Below are positions 17,194 to 25,559 of a stretch of 64,000 nucleotides of DNA, in pieces. Each line of letters starts with the position of its first letter. The first letter of the stretch is position 1. The stretch comes from an uncultured Acholeplasmataceae bacterium (GTDB lineage: Bacteria; Bacillota_I; Bacilli_A; RF39; UBA660): positions 1-64,000 of the forward strand of contig CAJKWD010000002.1 of the NCBI GenBank assembly GCA_905203475.1. The letters run 5' to 3'. The notes beneath the pieces were generated by a model that saw only the letters and a list, made by a program, of their open reading frames with translations, did not search any database and was not told the origin of the DNA. A program made the translations under genes and the position numbers.

Positions 17194-17214
17194 AAGGACA
17201 TGTGTCCTTTTTTT
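17192..17214 (+). terminator. Terminator of ftsAZ
   Basis: AAAAGGACA / TGTCCTTTT hairpin with a T7 tail, overlapping the ftsZ stop codon. Confidence 0.85.
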
Positions 17215-17288
17215 CTGTCAAATAGAGTAAAGTATAGTTGCAAATAGTAAATAAATTATCCTTTTTGGAATATTTTGTCAAAAAAGCT

Positions 17289-17316
17289 TGTATTCTTTTT
17301 GGAAACATGATATATT
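17289..17316 (+). promoter_or_regulatory. Promoter of small structured RNA
   Basis: TTGTAT, 16-bp spacer, TATATT; the expected start falls at the beginning of the first hairpin (17323). Confidence 0.5.
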
Positions 17317-17322
17317 TTAGTT

Positions 17323-17417
17323 GTAGGAAGAAATTCCTACGGGGATTCTACCCTGAAAAGGGTGGAGTAGTTTTAATTTCTACGACGGGTGGGAAGCGTA
17401 TCTTCCCATCTTTTTTT
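17323..17417 (+). ncRNA. Unrecognised structured small RNA, about 95 nt, with own terminator
   Basis: Three perfect or near-perfect helices follow one another. GTAGGAA-GAAA-TTCCTAC (17323-17340) has a GAAA tetraloop. CTACCCT-GAAA-AGGGTGG (17348-17365) has a second GAAA tetraloop. GGTGGGAAG-CGTAT-CTTCCCATC (17388-17410) is followed by T7 and acts as terminator. GTAG/CTAC at 17367-17383 could add a fourth stem. It stands between ftsZ and spoIIGA, each of which has its own signals. I do not recognise it as a known riboswitch class. A 61-codon reading frame across it (17238-17423) has no ribosome binding site. Confidence 0.5.
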
Positions 17418-17427
17418 GTTTAAATAA

Positions 17428-17445
17428 TTCGACATGATTTCAACA
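17428..17445 (+). promoter_or_regulatory. Tandem Spo0A boxes upstream of spoIIGA
   Basis: TTCGACA (17428-17434) is an exact 0A box (complement TGTCGAA), and TTCAACA (17439-17445) is a one-mismatch copy 11 bases on, one helical turn. Bacillus spoIIG has tandem 0A sites in this position and is activated by Spo0A-P. The start codon is at 17477. The -10 is not clear; GATATT at 17454-17459 is a candidate. Confidence 0.65.
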
Positions 17446-17476
17446 AGATACATGATATTTTATTCATGGTGATGCT

Positions 17477-18259
17477 ATGAAAGTATATCTTGATCTTGTT
17501 TTTTTTATTAACTTTGGGTTTGATTTTATTCTTTTATTAAGTGTTTCTTATCTTTTAAAAAGAGGAAGTACAATTTTTTCTTGTATCAAAGGCGCTTTGG
17601 TAGGAGCACTATCCATTTTCTTTTTGTTTTTACCCTTAAACTCTTTTTCTTTATTTCTATTAAAAGGATTGGTTAGTGTTGTGATGATACTTGTAACATT
17701 TCATTATCAAAATAAACGCTATTTTATCAAAAATATGGTTTACTTATATTTAAATAGTATTGTCTTAGGTGGAGGGCTTTATTTTCTAAATGTACAATTT
17801 GCTATGAAGCAAAAGGGACTTATATTTTTTCACAATGGTGTTTCTTTGAATGTATGGTTGCTATTCATCTTATCGCCTATGATTCTTTATTTGTACTTAA
17901 AACAATTAAAGCAATTAAAAGTAAATTACGCATCGTATTATCAAGTATCATTTGTATGGAAGAAAAAGAAATATCAAATGACTGCTTTTTTAGATACAGG
18001 AAATCAGATACAAGATCCGTATTTTAAGCGTCCAGTATTACTCATTAGTCCCAATGTTTTAAAAAACAAGATACAGTCACCAATTTATATTCCATACCAT
18101 GCAGTCGGAAAAGATGGTATGCTTTCCTGTTTTTTATTAGATAGTATTCATATTGAAGGGGTAGGTGATCGTAAGAAAGTATTAGTAGGAATATTAGACG
18201 ATAAAATAAGAATGGATGGAATAGAGATGATATTAGGAACAAAAGTATTGGAGGGTTAA
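17477..18259 (+). CDS. spoIIGA: Sporulation sigma-E factor-processing protease SpoIIGA
   Basis: Membrane aspartic protease that cleaves pro-sigma-E in the mother cell after asymmetric septation. 260 residues, shorter than the ~309 of Bacillus. Five hydrophobic segments occupy residues 1-145. The C-terminal protease domain carries FLDTGNQIQDP with catalytic Asp173 (DTGN) and the partner strand RPVLLISPNVL. GGTGAT precedes the ATG. The stop is directly followed by the sigE start, matching the two-gene spoIIG operon, and Spo0A boxes stand upstream. Confidence 0.92.
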   Translation: MKVYLDLVFFINFGFDFILLLSVSYLLKRGSTIFSCIKGALVGALSIFFLFLPLNSFSLFLLKGLVSVVMILVTFHYQNKRYFIKNMVYLYLNSIVLGGGLYFLNVQFAMKQKGLIFFHNGVSLNVWLLFILSPMILYLYLKQLKQLKVNYASYYQVSFVWKKKKYQMTAFLDTGNQIQDPYFKRPVLLISPNVLKNKIQSPIYIPYHAVGKDGMLSCFLLDSIHIEGVGDRKKVLVGILDDKIRMDGIEMILGTKVLEG

Positions 18260-18952
18260 ATGTTAAAGAGAATATGGAATTTTTTAAAACAATTATTATG
18301 GGATGAGTATAATTTATTTTTTGTTGGAAGTAGTGATAAATTACCAGAACCATTATCTAGGGAAGAAGAAACAAAATACGTAGAACTTTCTATGCAAGGA
18401 GATGAAAAAGCACGGGCAAAATTAATTGAACATAATTTAAGATTGGTTGTATTCTTATCAAAAAAATATGAAAATACAGGAATCGATTTAGAAGATTTAG
18501 TAAGTATTGGGACTATTGGATTAATTAAAGGAGTCAATACTTATAAACTAGATAAGAATATTAAATTAGCAACCTATGCTTCTAGATGTATTGATAATGA
18601 AATTTTAATGTATTTAAGAAAAAATAAAAAGAGAAGGACAGAAATTAGTTTTGAAGACAGTTTAAGTTATGATGGAGAAGGAAATGAGTTACATTTAGAA
18701 GATGTTTTAGGAACAGATGCGGACATTGTTACGAAAGGATTAGAAGAAGAAACAGAGAAGAAATTGTTATATCAAGAAATTGCTAAATTAAAGGGTAGAG
18801 ATAAAGAAATTATGATATTAAGATATGGGTTATTTGGACAAAAAGAAAAGACTCAAAAAGAAGTAGCTACTATGTTAAATATTAGTCAATCATATATTTC
18901 TCGTATTGAAAAGAAAGTAATCAAACACTTAAAAGGAACGGTACAATCATAG
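18260..18952 (+). CDS. sigE: Sporulation sigma factor SigE (pro-sigma-E)
   Basis: Mother-cell sigma factor of 230 residues. The N-terminal ~30 residues (MLKRIWNFLKQLLWDEYNLF) form the amphipathic pro-sequence removed by SpoIIGA, followed by VGSSDKLPEPLSREEE, similar to the mature start in Bacillus. Region 2 contains LIEHNLRLVVFLSKKYENTG, DLVSIGTIGLIKGV and KLATYASRCIDNEILMYLR; region 4 ends with QKEVATMLNISQSYISRIEK. The start is adjacent to the spoIIGA stop with an in-gene GGAGGG site. In Bacillus sigG follows directly; here it is displaced. Confidence 0.94.
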   Translation: MLKRIWNFLKQLLWDEYNLFFVGSSDKLPEPLSREEETKYVELSMQGDEKARAKLIEHNLRLVVFLSKKYENTGIDLEDLVSIGTIGLIKGVNTYKLDKNIKLATYASRCIDNEILMYLRKNKKRRTEISFEDSLSYDGEGNELHLEDVLGTDADIVTKGLEEETEKKLLYQEIAKLKGRDKEIMILRYGLFGQKEKTQKEVATMLNISQSYISRIEKKVIKHLKGTVQS

Positions 18953-18966
18953 TTGCCGTTTTTTTT
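18937..18966 (+). terminator. Terminator of spoIIGA-sigE
   Basis: AACGG..CAA pairs with TTG-CCGTT around the stop codon, followed by T8. Confidence 0.65.
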
Positions 18967-19007
18967 GAAAATTGATATAATGAAACATAGTAAAAGTAGG
19001 TGTCAGT

Positions 19008-20855
19008 ATGAGACGTAAAAAGAAGAAAACAGTTGAGAAATTTACTTATGAGAAAACCAAAAAAAGAGAAAAATTTACAAAAGTAGATTGGGTTTGTCTA
19101 AGTATTATTGTGATTATTTTTGCTATTTTCGCATTTTCTCATTTAGGAACGACGAAGATGGCTAATACGTATTGGAAGCCAGATATGAGTGGTGATTCTG
19201 TTATATTAGATATTGGTGATGCAGAAATAGACGCTATTTATTATTTAGTAGGAGTTGGAAATGATCCTTATGGAAATGTAGCTGATTTAAAAGATGTTAA
19301 CTTTGAAATAGAAGCATCTGCTGATCAAATCAATTGGAAACCAGTCTCTTTAATTAATGATATATCAATGTATAGTTGGACAGAAATACCTGTTTCTATT
19401 ATTGGAAATCGCTATATACGAATACGAGGCTATCATACCGCAGTGGTAATGAATGAAATTGGATTTAAAATAGCTGGTAAACAAAAACTGGCACAAGTAA
19501 AATACGTCGATGGAACAAGTTATTCCTATACAGGGAAAGAATTAATTGATGAACAAGATAAAATATCATTGAATCCATCTTATTATGATTCCACTTATTT
19601 TGATGAGATATATCATGCGAGAACTGCTTATGAACAATTAAAAGGGTATCCAATTTATGAGAATACACACCCAGTCTTAGGAAAAGAAATAATATCAATT
19701 GGGATTGCTATATTTGGTATGAATCCATTTGGATGGAGAGTAGCAGGTGTTGTCTTTGGTATTCTCATGTTACCAATCTTATATGAATTTTTAAAACAAA
19801 TATTTAAAAAACCAATTATTTGTTTTATTGGCACTTTTCTCTTTGCCTTTGATTTTATGCATTTTACTCAATCTAGAATTGCTACCATTGATACTTATGC
19901 CGTTATATTTACAATACTGATTTACTATTTCATGTATCGTTATTATCGGACGAGTTTTTACGATACTGATTTAAAGAAAACGTATAAACCATTGTTATGG
20001 TGTGGAATCTTTGTTGGAATTGGGTTTGCTAGTAAATGGAATGTTGCCTATGGCTTTATTGGAATTGCTGTCTTGTTCTTTATGAATATCTATCGTCGTT
20101 ATAAAGAATATATACATGCCAAAGAAATGGTCACAGTAAAGCATTCAACAGATGAAATGGATCAACACGTATATGAAAGTTTTATTCCTAACTTAAAAAA
20201 GACAATTCTTCGTTGTATTTTATACTTTGTAATTATTCCATTATTGATTTATTATCTTTCTTTTATATTTATTTATGATATAACAAATATTGTCCAGTAT
20301 ACAAAAGATGTCATTGATTACAATGTTCATATGTTTCAATATCATAATGATTTAGTTGCTTCACATCCATATCAGTCTGCTTGGTATGAGTGGCCATTGA
20401 TCATACGTCCAATTTGGTATGCATGGAATGAATCAACTGTTCAAATGGGAGCGGTAAGTAGTATTTCTGCCTTTGGAAATCCATTTGTATGGTGGGGTGG
20501 ATTGATTGCTATGATAATTACTTTGATATTTGCCATCAAAAAGAAAGATAAAATTGCTTGGTTTATCGTTATCGGTTATCTCTCTGTTTATCTACCGTGG
20601 GTTTATATCACCAGAATTACATTTATTTATCACTATTATCCAGCTGTTATTTTCTTAGTTCTAGCACTTGCATATATTGCAAATAAAATAGTAGAAAAAT
20701 GGAAATGGGGTAAACAATGTATTCTAATTTATGCGTCATTATCATTTATTTGTTTTATATACTTTTATCCAATTTTATCAGGAAGTTGGACGACGAGAGA
20801 ATATTTAAAACAATTACAGTGGTTTCCAACATGGACTTTTATGACAGGTGATTGA
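19008..20855 (+). CDS. PMT/GT39-like membrane glycosyltransferase with discoidin-like insert
   Basis: 615 residues. After a cytoplasmic head and one helix (about 28-46) comes a ~120-residue external beta-domain resembling F5/8 type C/discoidin (SVILDIGDAEIDAIYYLVG to VVMNEIGFKIAGK). Then FDEIYHARTAYEQLKG, with the DE pair and histidine typical of protein mannosyltransferase-type enzymes, precedes about ten membrane helices (220-600). Such enzymes move sugars from polyprenyl phosphate to outside acceptors. It lies just upstream of the prepilin-like genes, whose products are possible glycosylation targets (inference). AGGTG precedes ATG 19008; TATAAT lies at 18976-18981. Confidence 0.75.
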   Translation: MRRKKKKTVEKFTYEKTKKREKFTKVDWVCLSIIVIIFAIFAFSHLGTTKMANTYWKPDMSGDSVILDIGDAEIDAIYYLVGVGNDPYGNVADLKDVNFEIEASADQINWKPVSLINDISMYSWTEIPVSIIGNRYIRIRGYHTAVVMNEIGFKIAGKQKLAQVKYVDGTSYSYTGKELIDEQDKISLNPSYYDSTYFDEIYHARTAYEQLKGYPIYENTHPVLGKEIISIGIAIFGMNPFGWRVAGVVFGILMLPILYEFLKQIFKKPIICFIGTFLFAFDFMHFTQSRIATIDTYAVIFTILIYYFMYRYYRTSFYDTDLKKTYKPLLWCGIFVGIGFASKWNVAYGFIGIAVLFFMNIYRRYKEYIHAKEMVTVKHSTDEMDQHVYESFIPNLKKTILRCILYFVIIPLLIYYLSFIFIYDITNIVQYTKDVIDYNVHMFQYHNDLVASHPYQSAWYEWPLIIRPIWYAWNESTVQMGAVSSISAFGNPFVWWGGLIAMIITLIFAIKKKDKIAWFIVIGYLSVYLPWVYITRITFIYHYYPAVIFLVLALAYIANKIVEKWKWGKQCILIYASLSFICFIYFYPILSGSWTTREYLKQLQWFPTWTFMTGD

Positions 20856-20868
20856 TTCACCTGTTTTT
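20845..20868 (+). terminator. Terminator of the PMT-like gene
   Basis: CAGGTGA-TTGAT-TCACCTG hairpin with T5; the gene's stop codon lies in the hairpin. Confidence 0.85.
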
Positions 20869-20869
20869 A

Positions 20870-20898
20870 TTGCGATAAATGTGTAAAGATGATACAAT
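20870..20898 (+). promoter_or_regulatory. SigA-type promoter of first prepilin-like gene
   Basis: TTGCGA, 17-bp spacer, TACAAT, 26 bases before the chosen GTG start. Confidence 0.55.
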
Positions 20899-20923
20899 AA
20901 AAGTATCATAGGGAGTGGTTAAG

Positions 20924-22654
20924 GTGAAGATGTCAAAGAAAGCATTTACTTTAATTGAGTTAATTGGAGTAATTGCTGTTCTAGCGGTTATTTTACTTGT
21001 GGCATTACCTTCATTGACGAGAACATTACGTAATAATGCAAATCAGCAATATGAAAGTGTATTGAGTGATATTTTTTTAGCAGCAGAACAGTATACTTTA
21101 ATAAATAAAGCGCAATTTCCTCAACTGGAAACACCAGGAGGAAGAGCTACTGTTACAATTAAAGAATTAAAAGAAGCAGGTTATTTAAGTCAGAATTTAG
21201 AAAATCCAAAAACAGGAGAGAAGTTTCTAGACACAGATTATGTATTAATTGAAATAAATAATGATTATACTAGAAATTACAAATTTAATGAAGGAGAAGC
21301 AACTGCAAGTCCTGATGCTACCGCACCTACTTATGCAGTAAATCCAGGAGCAGCAGTATGGACCAATCAAGGCAAAACAGTAACTATTCATTATCCTGAT
21401 GTTAGTAAAAACAGATATATATTTGAATATTCTCTAGATGGCGGAATCCATTGGACAATAACACAAGAATTAAATACCGAAATATGGTTTTCTGAAAATG
21501 GTTCTATTATCGCACGAGTAAGAGATTCATATAATGAACGAGATAATTTAAATGGAGGAGTATTTAATGTAACAAGAATTGATAAGATACCCCCAACTTG
21601 TGTATCATCAGGAGGAAGTACTGAATGGACAAATGGTACAAGAAAGATTATTGGAGTATGTAGTGATACAGGTGGATCCGGATGCAAAGGTAATATTTCA
21701 TATACATATAATGCTGCAGAAAATACCAATTGGAATATTAATAACGCAGGACCAGCAGGAGCAGGACAGGCAGGGACTGTTTATGATAATGCTGGAAATA
21801 GTGCTCCATGTCAGGCCAATCAATCGATTCGTTTAGATCGAAAAAAACCAACATGTACAAGTAGTGGTGGTAACTCTAATTGGGTAATAGGAGGATCTGT
21901 TAAATTAACTGGTACATGTAATGATGATGGCTCAGGATGTAAGGGAAATGTTACTAAGACGTTTTATCCAGAAACAGATACATCAACTGCATCTCCAGGA
22001 ACTGTATATGATAAAGCTGGAAACAGTACAGTTTGCCCAGCCAACCAACATGTTCATGTTACGAATAAATTAGATGCCCCAATTATTACGAATCCGACTG
22101 GAGGAAATTGGGTAAACTACAGTTATGCATTAACAGTAAAAACACCAAATAATAAAGTGAATGTCGCCTACTGGCAATGGCGATATGCAAACACGAGTTG
22201 GGCGACATATTCAAATTCCGCTAAAAACACATTTACAACTACTCAATACACAACAGAACGTAATGAAGCAACATATATTCGTTATTGTATATCAAGTGGC
22301 CAATGTTCTTCTGAAGCGTCTACAATGATTCGTATTGATAAAACACCACCATATTGGAGAGTTGCAATGCATGCGGGAGGATACCATTATTCAGATGGAT
22401 CTTATCAACCTTTTACCTGCTATGCGAAAATTGATATATATGATTCTGCTTCAGGATTAGAAGGTATATATAATTTAGTTGGAAATTCTGGATCAATTAT
22501 GATGGAACATGGTCCATTATATGGTGCTGCGGCAACAGGACCAGATGGATTTGTTATGGGAAGCTTTGGTGCTTATTATGCATATTATGGATTCTCAGTT
22601 TGTGATATGGTAGGAAATTGTGCGAATCAACCAAGAGTTGCTGGATATTGTTAG
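20924..22654 (+). CDS. Giant prepilin-like surface protein 1
   Basis: About 576 residues. A class-III prepilin signal opens it: SKKA then FTLIELIGVIAVLAVILLVA, with Glu at +5 of the mature helix; Ala rather than Gly precedes the cut. An alpha/beta pilin head (to about residue 130) contains ENPKTGEKFLDTDYVLIE. The rest is Ig-like repeats with paired cysteines (CVSSGGSTEWTNGTRKIIGVC, GSGCKGN, VYDNAGN). Normal pseudopilins have 100-200 residues, so this is unusually long. GTG 20924 is preferred because GGGAG lies 8 bases upstream; ATG 20930 is the alternative. No pilus ATPase or prepilin peptidase is nearby. Confidence 0.75.
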   Translation: MKMSKKAFTLIELIGVIAVLAVILLVALPSLTRTLRNNANQQYESVLSDIFLAAEQYTLINKAQFPQLETPGGRATVTIKELKEAGYLSQNLENPKTGEKFLDTDYVLIEINNDYTRNYKFNEGEATASPDATAPTYAVNPGAAVWTNQGKTVTIHYPDVSKNRYIFEYSLDGGIHWTITQELNTEIWFSENGSIIARVRDSYNERDNLNGGVFNVTRIDKIPPTCVSSGGSTEWTNGTRKIIGVCSDTGGSGCKGNISYTYNAAENTNWNINNAGPAGAGQAGTVYDNAGNSAPCQANQSIRLDRKKPTCTSSGGNSNWVIGGSVKLTGTCNDDGSGCKGNVTKTFYPETDTSTASPGTVYDKAGNSTVCPANQHVHVTNKLDAPIITNPTGGNWVNYSYALTVKTPNNKVNVAYWQWRYANTSWATYSNSAKNTFTTTQYTTERNEATYIRYCISSGQCSSEASTMIRIDKTPPYWRVAMHAGGYHYSDGSYQPFTCYAKIDIYDSASGLEGIYNLVGNSGSIMMEHGPLYGAAATGPDGFVMGSFGAYYAYYGFSVCDMVGNCANQPRVAGYC

Positions 22655-22787
22655 AAAGGGAGAAATTTCTCGCCTTTTAATTAGCATATAGTAAATTTCA
22701 TGCATTGTATTTTCCTGCTTGAAAACATGTGAAAAGTATTGTAAAATTGTTATATGAACATAAGAGATTATATACAGGAGGTTATAT

Positions 22788-24575
22788 ATGAGCAGTGAGA
22801 TGCGATTGAAAAAGGGTTTTACATTAATTGAATTAATTGGAGTAATTGCTGTTTTAGCAGTTATTTTATTGATAGCACTTCCAACGATTACAAGCTCTGT
22901 TCGTCGTAATAATGAGCAAAAATACGCAAATACATTACAAGACATTTATTTAGCTGCAGAACAGTATACCCTAACTTATAAGGAAAAATTTCCTCAGTTA
23001 GATGAATCGGGTGGACGTGTAAAAGTTACGATAGCCGATTTGAAAGAAGCAGGTTATTTAGATCAGCATTTAGAAAATCCTAAAACGGGGAAAGAATTTC
23101 TAGATACAGATTATGTATTAGTAGAAGTAGATAAAGATTATACAAGAAAATATAAATTTAATGAAGGAGAAGAAACAAAAACCCCAGATACTACAGCACC
23201 TACTTATACTGTAAATCCAGGTGCAACTGTATGGACGAACAAAGGGAAGACAGTAACGATTCATTACCCTAATGTCAGTAAAAATAGATATGTATTTGAA
23301 TATTCTTTAGATGGTGGTGTCCACTGGATTGTAACCCAAGAATTAAATACAAATGTATGGTTTGCCGATAATGGCAATATTATCGCAAGAGTTAGGGATA
23401 CATACAACGAGCGCGAAAGCCTCAATGGAGGAGTATTTAATGTAACAAAAATTGATAAAATTCCACCAACATGTAAGAGTTCTGGAGGAAGTAATGATTG
23501 GACTGGGGGCTCAAGAACAATTACAGGAATATGTAGCGATACTGGTGGTTCTGGTTGCAAAGGGAACATCTCTTATACATATAATGGAACTACAGGAGAA
23601 AATTACAGTATTACCAATGCCGGACCAGCTGGAGTTGGAAAAGCGGGTGTTGTTTATGATAATGCTGGAAATAGTGCTACTTGTCAGGCCAATCAAACAG
23701 TAAAGATTGATAAGAAAGCACCGACTTGTACGACAAGTAAGAAAGTAAATACAAGTTCTGTAACAATTACTGGAACTTGTAGTGATACAGGTGGCTCTGG
23801 ATGTAAAGGAAATGCCACTAAAACCGTAACTGCTAATGGAAGTTATTCACCAGGTAGTGTTTCTGATAATGTTGGTCATACTACTACTTGTCCATCGACA
23901 AATGTAACGGAAGTAGATAAAACACCGCCAAATTGTCCAACTGTTACAGCAGACCATACAGCCAATAAATGGACAAAAGATAATGTGGTATTAACAATTA
24001 CCCCAACAAGTGATACGAAAAGTTGGGATTGGTATAGAGGAGAAGGAAACGGAACATATACCTATGTTGATAACAATACTGGAAAGAAAACCAAAACATT
24101 ATCTAATTCCGGAAAAATATCTGGACAAATCGTCGTTCGTGATGCTGCAGGAAATAGCCGTACATGTTTTACATCTAGTTATTGGATTGATAAAGTAAAA
24201 CCATTATCACCAAAATATTCTAGTATTGAGATATCTGGAGGAACCGTGACATCAAATGATTGTGGAGGAAAAGGTGGAACAGCGTCTGATGTAAGTTGTA
24301 CCATTAATATTAGAGGAAGAAGATATAGTGCAGTTAGTTTTGAATTTAATACAGTTGAAAAAGATCAACATTCAGGAGTAAGTTATTCACAATATAAATG
24401 GAATCACAATGGAAGTGGAACAAAATGTCCAAACTGGTTTACAGGAGATTGTGGAGATTGGAAGGCTGGAGTTGGAGGAACATTTACATATACGGATTTC
24501 GCATGGCGAAGTGTAGATAACGTTGGAAATGCAGGATATGCATTAAATATTAGAGTTAATTTTACATGGTATTAA
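22788..24575 (+). CDS. Giant prepilin-like surface protein 2
   Basis: 595 residues and a paralogue of the gene before it. The prepilin signal is MRLKKG then FTLIELIGVIAVLAVILLIA, with Gly at -1 and Glu at +5. The pilin head and first Ig-like modules closely follow protein 1 (NPKTGKEFLDTDYVLVE, YVFEYSLDGGVHWIVTQEL). Cysteine-containing repeats follow, and a final domain rich in Trp and Cys ends in RVNFTWY. From base 23607 to 24574 the DNA is identical to the 3' part of prepilin gene 3. AGGAGG stands 7 bases before ATG. A strong terminator follows at 24623. Confidence 0.75.
   Translation: MSSEMRLKKGFTLIELIGVIAVLAVILLIALPTITSSVRRNNEQKYANTLQDIYLAAEQYTLTYKEKFPQLDESGGRVKVTIADLKEAGYLDQHLENPKTGKEFLDTDYVLVEVDKDYTRKYKFNEGEETKTPDTTAPTYTVNPGATVWTNKGKTVTIHYPNVSKNRYVFEYSLDGGVHWIVTQELNTNVWFADNGNIIARVRDTYNERESLNGGVFNVTKIDKIPPTCKSSGGSNDWTGGSRTITGICSDTGGSGCKGNISYTYNGTTGENYSITNAGPAGVGKAGVVYDNAGNSATCQANQTVKIDKKAPTCTTSKKVNTSSVTITGTCSDTGGSGCKGNATKTVTANGSYSPGSVSDNVGHTTTCPSTNVTEVDKTPPNCPTVTADHTANKWTKDNVVLTITPTSDTKSWDWYRGEGNGTYTYVDNNTGKKTKTLSNSGKISGQIVVRDAAGNSRTCFTSSYWIDKVKPLSPKYSSIEISGGTVTSNDCGGKGGTASDVSCTINIRGRRYSAVSFEFNTVEKDQHSGVSYSQYKWNHNGSGTKCPNWFTGDCGDWKAGVGGTFTYTDFAWRSVDNVGNAGYALNIRVNFTWY
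23607..24574 (+). repeat. 968-bp direct repeat, copy A
   Basis: Identical, line by line as read, to 27294-28261 (offset 3687 bases). It covers the 3' part of prepilin gene 2 up to the stop codon, where the copies part (TAA here, TAG in copy B). Confidence 0.9.
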
Positions 24576-24622
24576 AATCATCAATCGTAAATACTAAGAA
24601 AAATGCCAACTTACAATTGCAA

Positions 24623-24647
24623 CCGCACCAAAATGGTGCGGCTTTTT
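24623..24647 (+). terminator. Terminator of prepilin gene 2
   Basis: CCGCACCA-AAA-TGGTGCGG stem followed by C and T5. It stands between this gene and the convergent sigG; the opposite strand lacks a clear U tract. Confidence 0.85.
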
Positions 24648-24660
24648 ATATATCTCAATT

Positions 24661-25437
24661 TTATTGAATCATTTTTTTGATATGATCAATCCCAGATTTT
24701 TCTAATCGTGAGATTTGAGCTTGACTAATACCAATTTCTTCTGCCAATTCCATTTGTGTTTTACCAATAAAATATCTAGAAGTAAGAACATAGCGTTCTT
24801 TTTCTTTTAATTTTTGTAACGCATCATGTAAAGCAATTTTAGTTTCTAAAGAATAGTTCTTATTCTTTTTATCTTCTAATTGATCCTCTAAATAAATCGT
24901 ATCTCCACCATCATTATAGATAGGTTCAAACATGGAAATCGCCTCTTTTAATGAATCTAAAGCGTTACTTACTTCATATTCTGATAGATTCAGTTCCTTC
25001 GCTACTTCTCTAATTGTAGGTTCTTTTCCTTGGATAGCAGTTAATTCTTCTTTTTTCTTTAATGCTTTATATGCAGTATCTTTGATACTTCTAGCAATCC
25101 TAACACTATTATTATCTCTCAGGTATCTTTTTACTTCACCTAGAATCATGGGTACACTGTAGGTGGAAAATTTTACTTCATATGATAAATCAAAATGATC
25201 AATGGCTTTAATTAAACCAATACAACCAACTTGAAACAGATCATCCATGTTATCGACACGGTGATTAAATTTTTTTAAAACGCTTAACACGAGTTTTAAA
25301 TTTCCTTGTATTAACTGATCCTTGGCAGATAAGTCACCTTGTTTTAATTTTTGAAATAATTGAATCATTTCTTCATTAGTTAAAACTTTAATATTCGCAG
25401 TATTCACGCCACAAATTTCTACTTTGTGTCGTGCCAT
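24661..25437 (-). CDS. sigG: Sporulation forespore sigma factor SigG
   Basis: Late forespore sigma factor of 258 residues. The N-terminus MARHKVEICGVNTANIKVLT matches the SigG-specific motif (KVEICGVDT in Bacillus). Region 2 carries LIQGNLKLVLSVLKKFNHR, DDLFQVGCIGLIKAI and VKFSTYSVPMILGEVKRYLRD; region 4 ends QMELAEEIGISQAQISRLEK. ATG 25437 is chosen because AAGGAG precedes it; a longer frame from 25473 has no such site. Unlike Bacillus, where sigG follows sigE on the same strand, it is inverted and placed between two prepilin-like genes sharing a long perfect repeat. Confidence 0.93.
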   Translation of the reverse strand: MARHKVEICGVNTANIKVLTNEEMIQLFQKLKQGDLSAKDQLIQGNLKLVLSVLKKFNHRVDNMDDLFQVGCIGLIKAIDHFDLSYEVKFSTYSVPMILGEVKRYLRDNNSVRIARSIKDTAYKALKKKEELTAIQGKEPTIREVAKELNLSEYEVSNALDSLKEAISMFEPIYNDGGDTIYLEDQLEDKKNKNYSLETKIALHDALQKLKEKERYVLTSRYFIGKTQMELAEEIGISQAQISRLEKSGIDHIKKMIQ

Positions 25438-25483
25438 AAATAGCTCCTTTCTGTCTATTAGAATATTGTACAAAAAAAGAGGG

Positions 25484-25533
25484 ATTATACATCTATCTTG
25501 ATACTTGCAATATGTAGTGAAATATTATAAAAT
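25484..25533. promoter_or_regulatory. Divergent promoter region between sigG and prepilin gene 3
   Basis: The palindrome TTGCAA at 25505-25510 could serve both strands. Rightward it gives TTGCAA, 17 bp, TAAAAT (25528-25533). Leftward it gives TTGCAA, 15 bp, TATAAT (complement of 25484-25489). A forespore-type TGTATA also appears on the leftward strand, but a matching sigma-F/G -10 is not clear. Confidence 0.35.
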
Positions 25534-25559
25534 AAAAGATAGATAATAGGAGGCTATGT

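Noticed and set aside
17238..17423. 61-codon frame between ftsZ and spoIIGA
   Set aside because: It has no ribosome binding site and runs through three stable RNA helices and a terminator; the RNA explanation is better.
22595..22945. 116-codon minus-strand frame between prepilin genes 1 and 2
   Set aside because: It overlaps both coding ends and the ribosome binding site of gene 2; it is a shadow of the hydrophobic pilin helix.
24010..24198. Frame shared with 27697-27885 on the plus strand
   Set aside because: It is repeated only because the 968-bp repeat is duplicated; it is an out-of-frame shadow of the prepilin genes.
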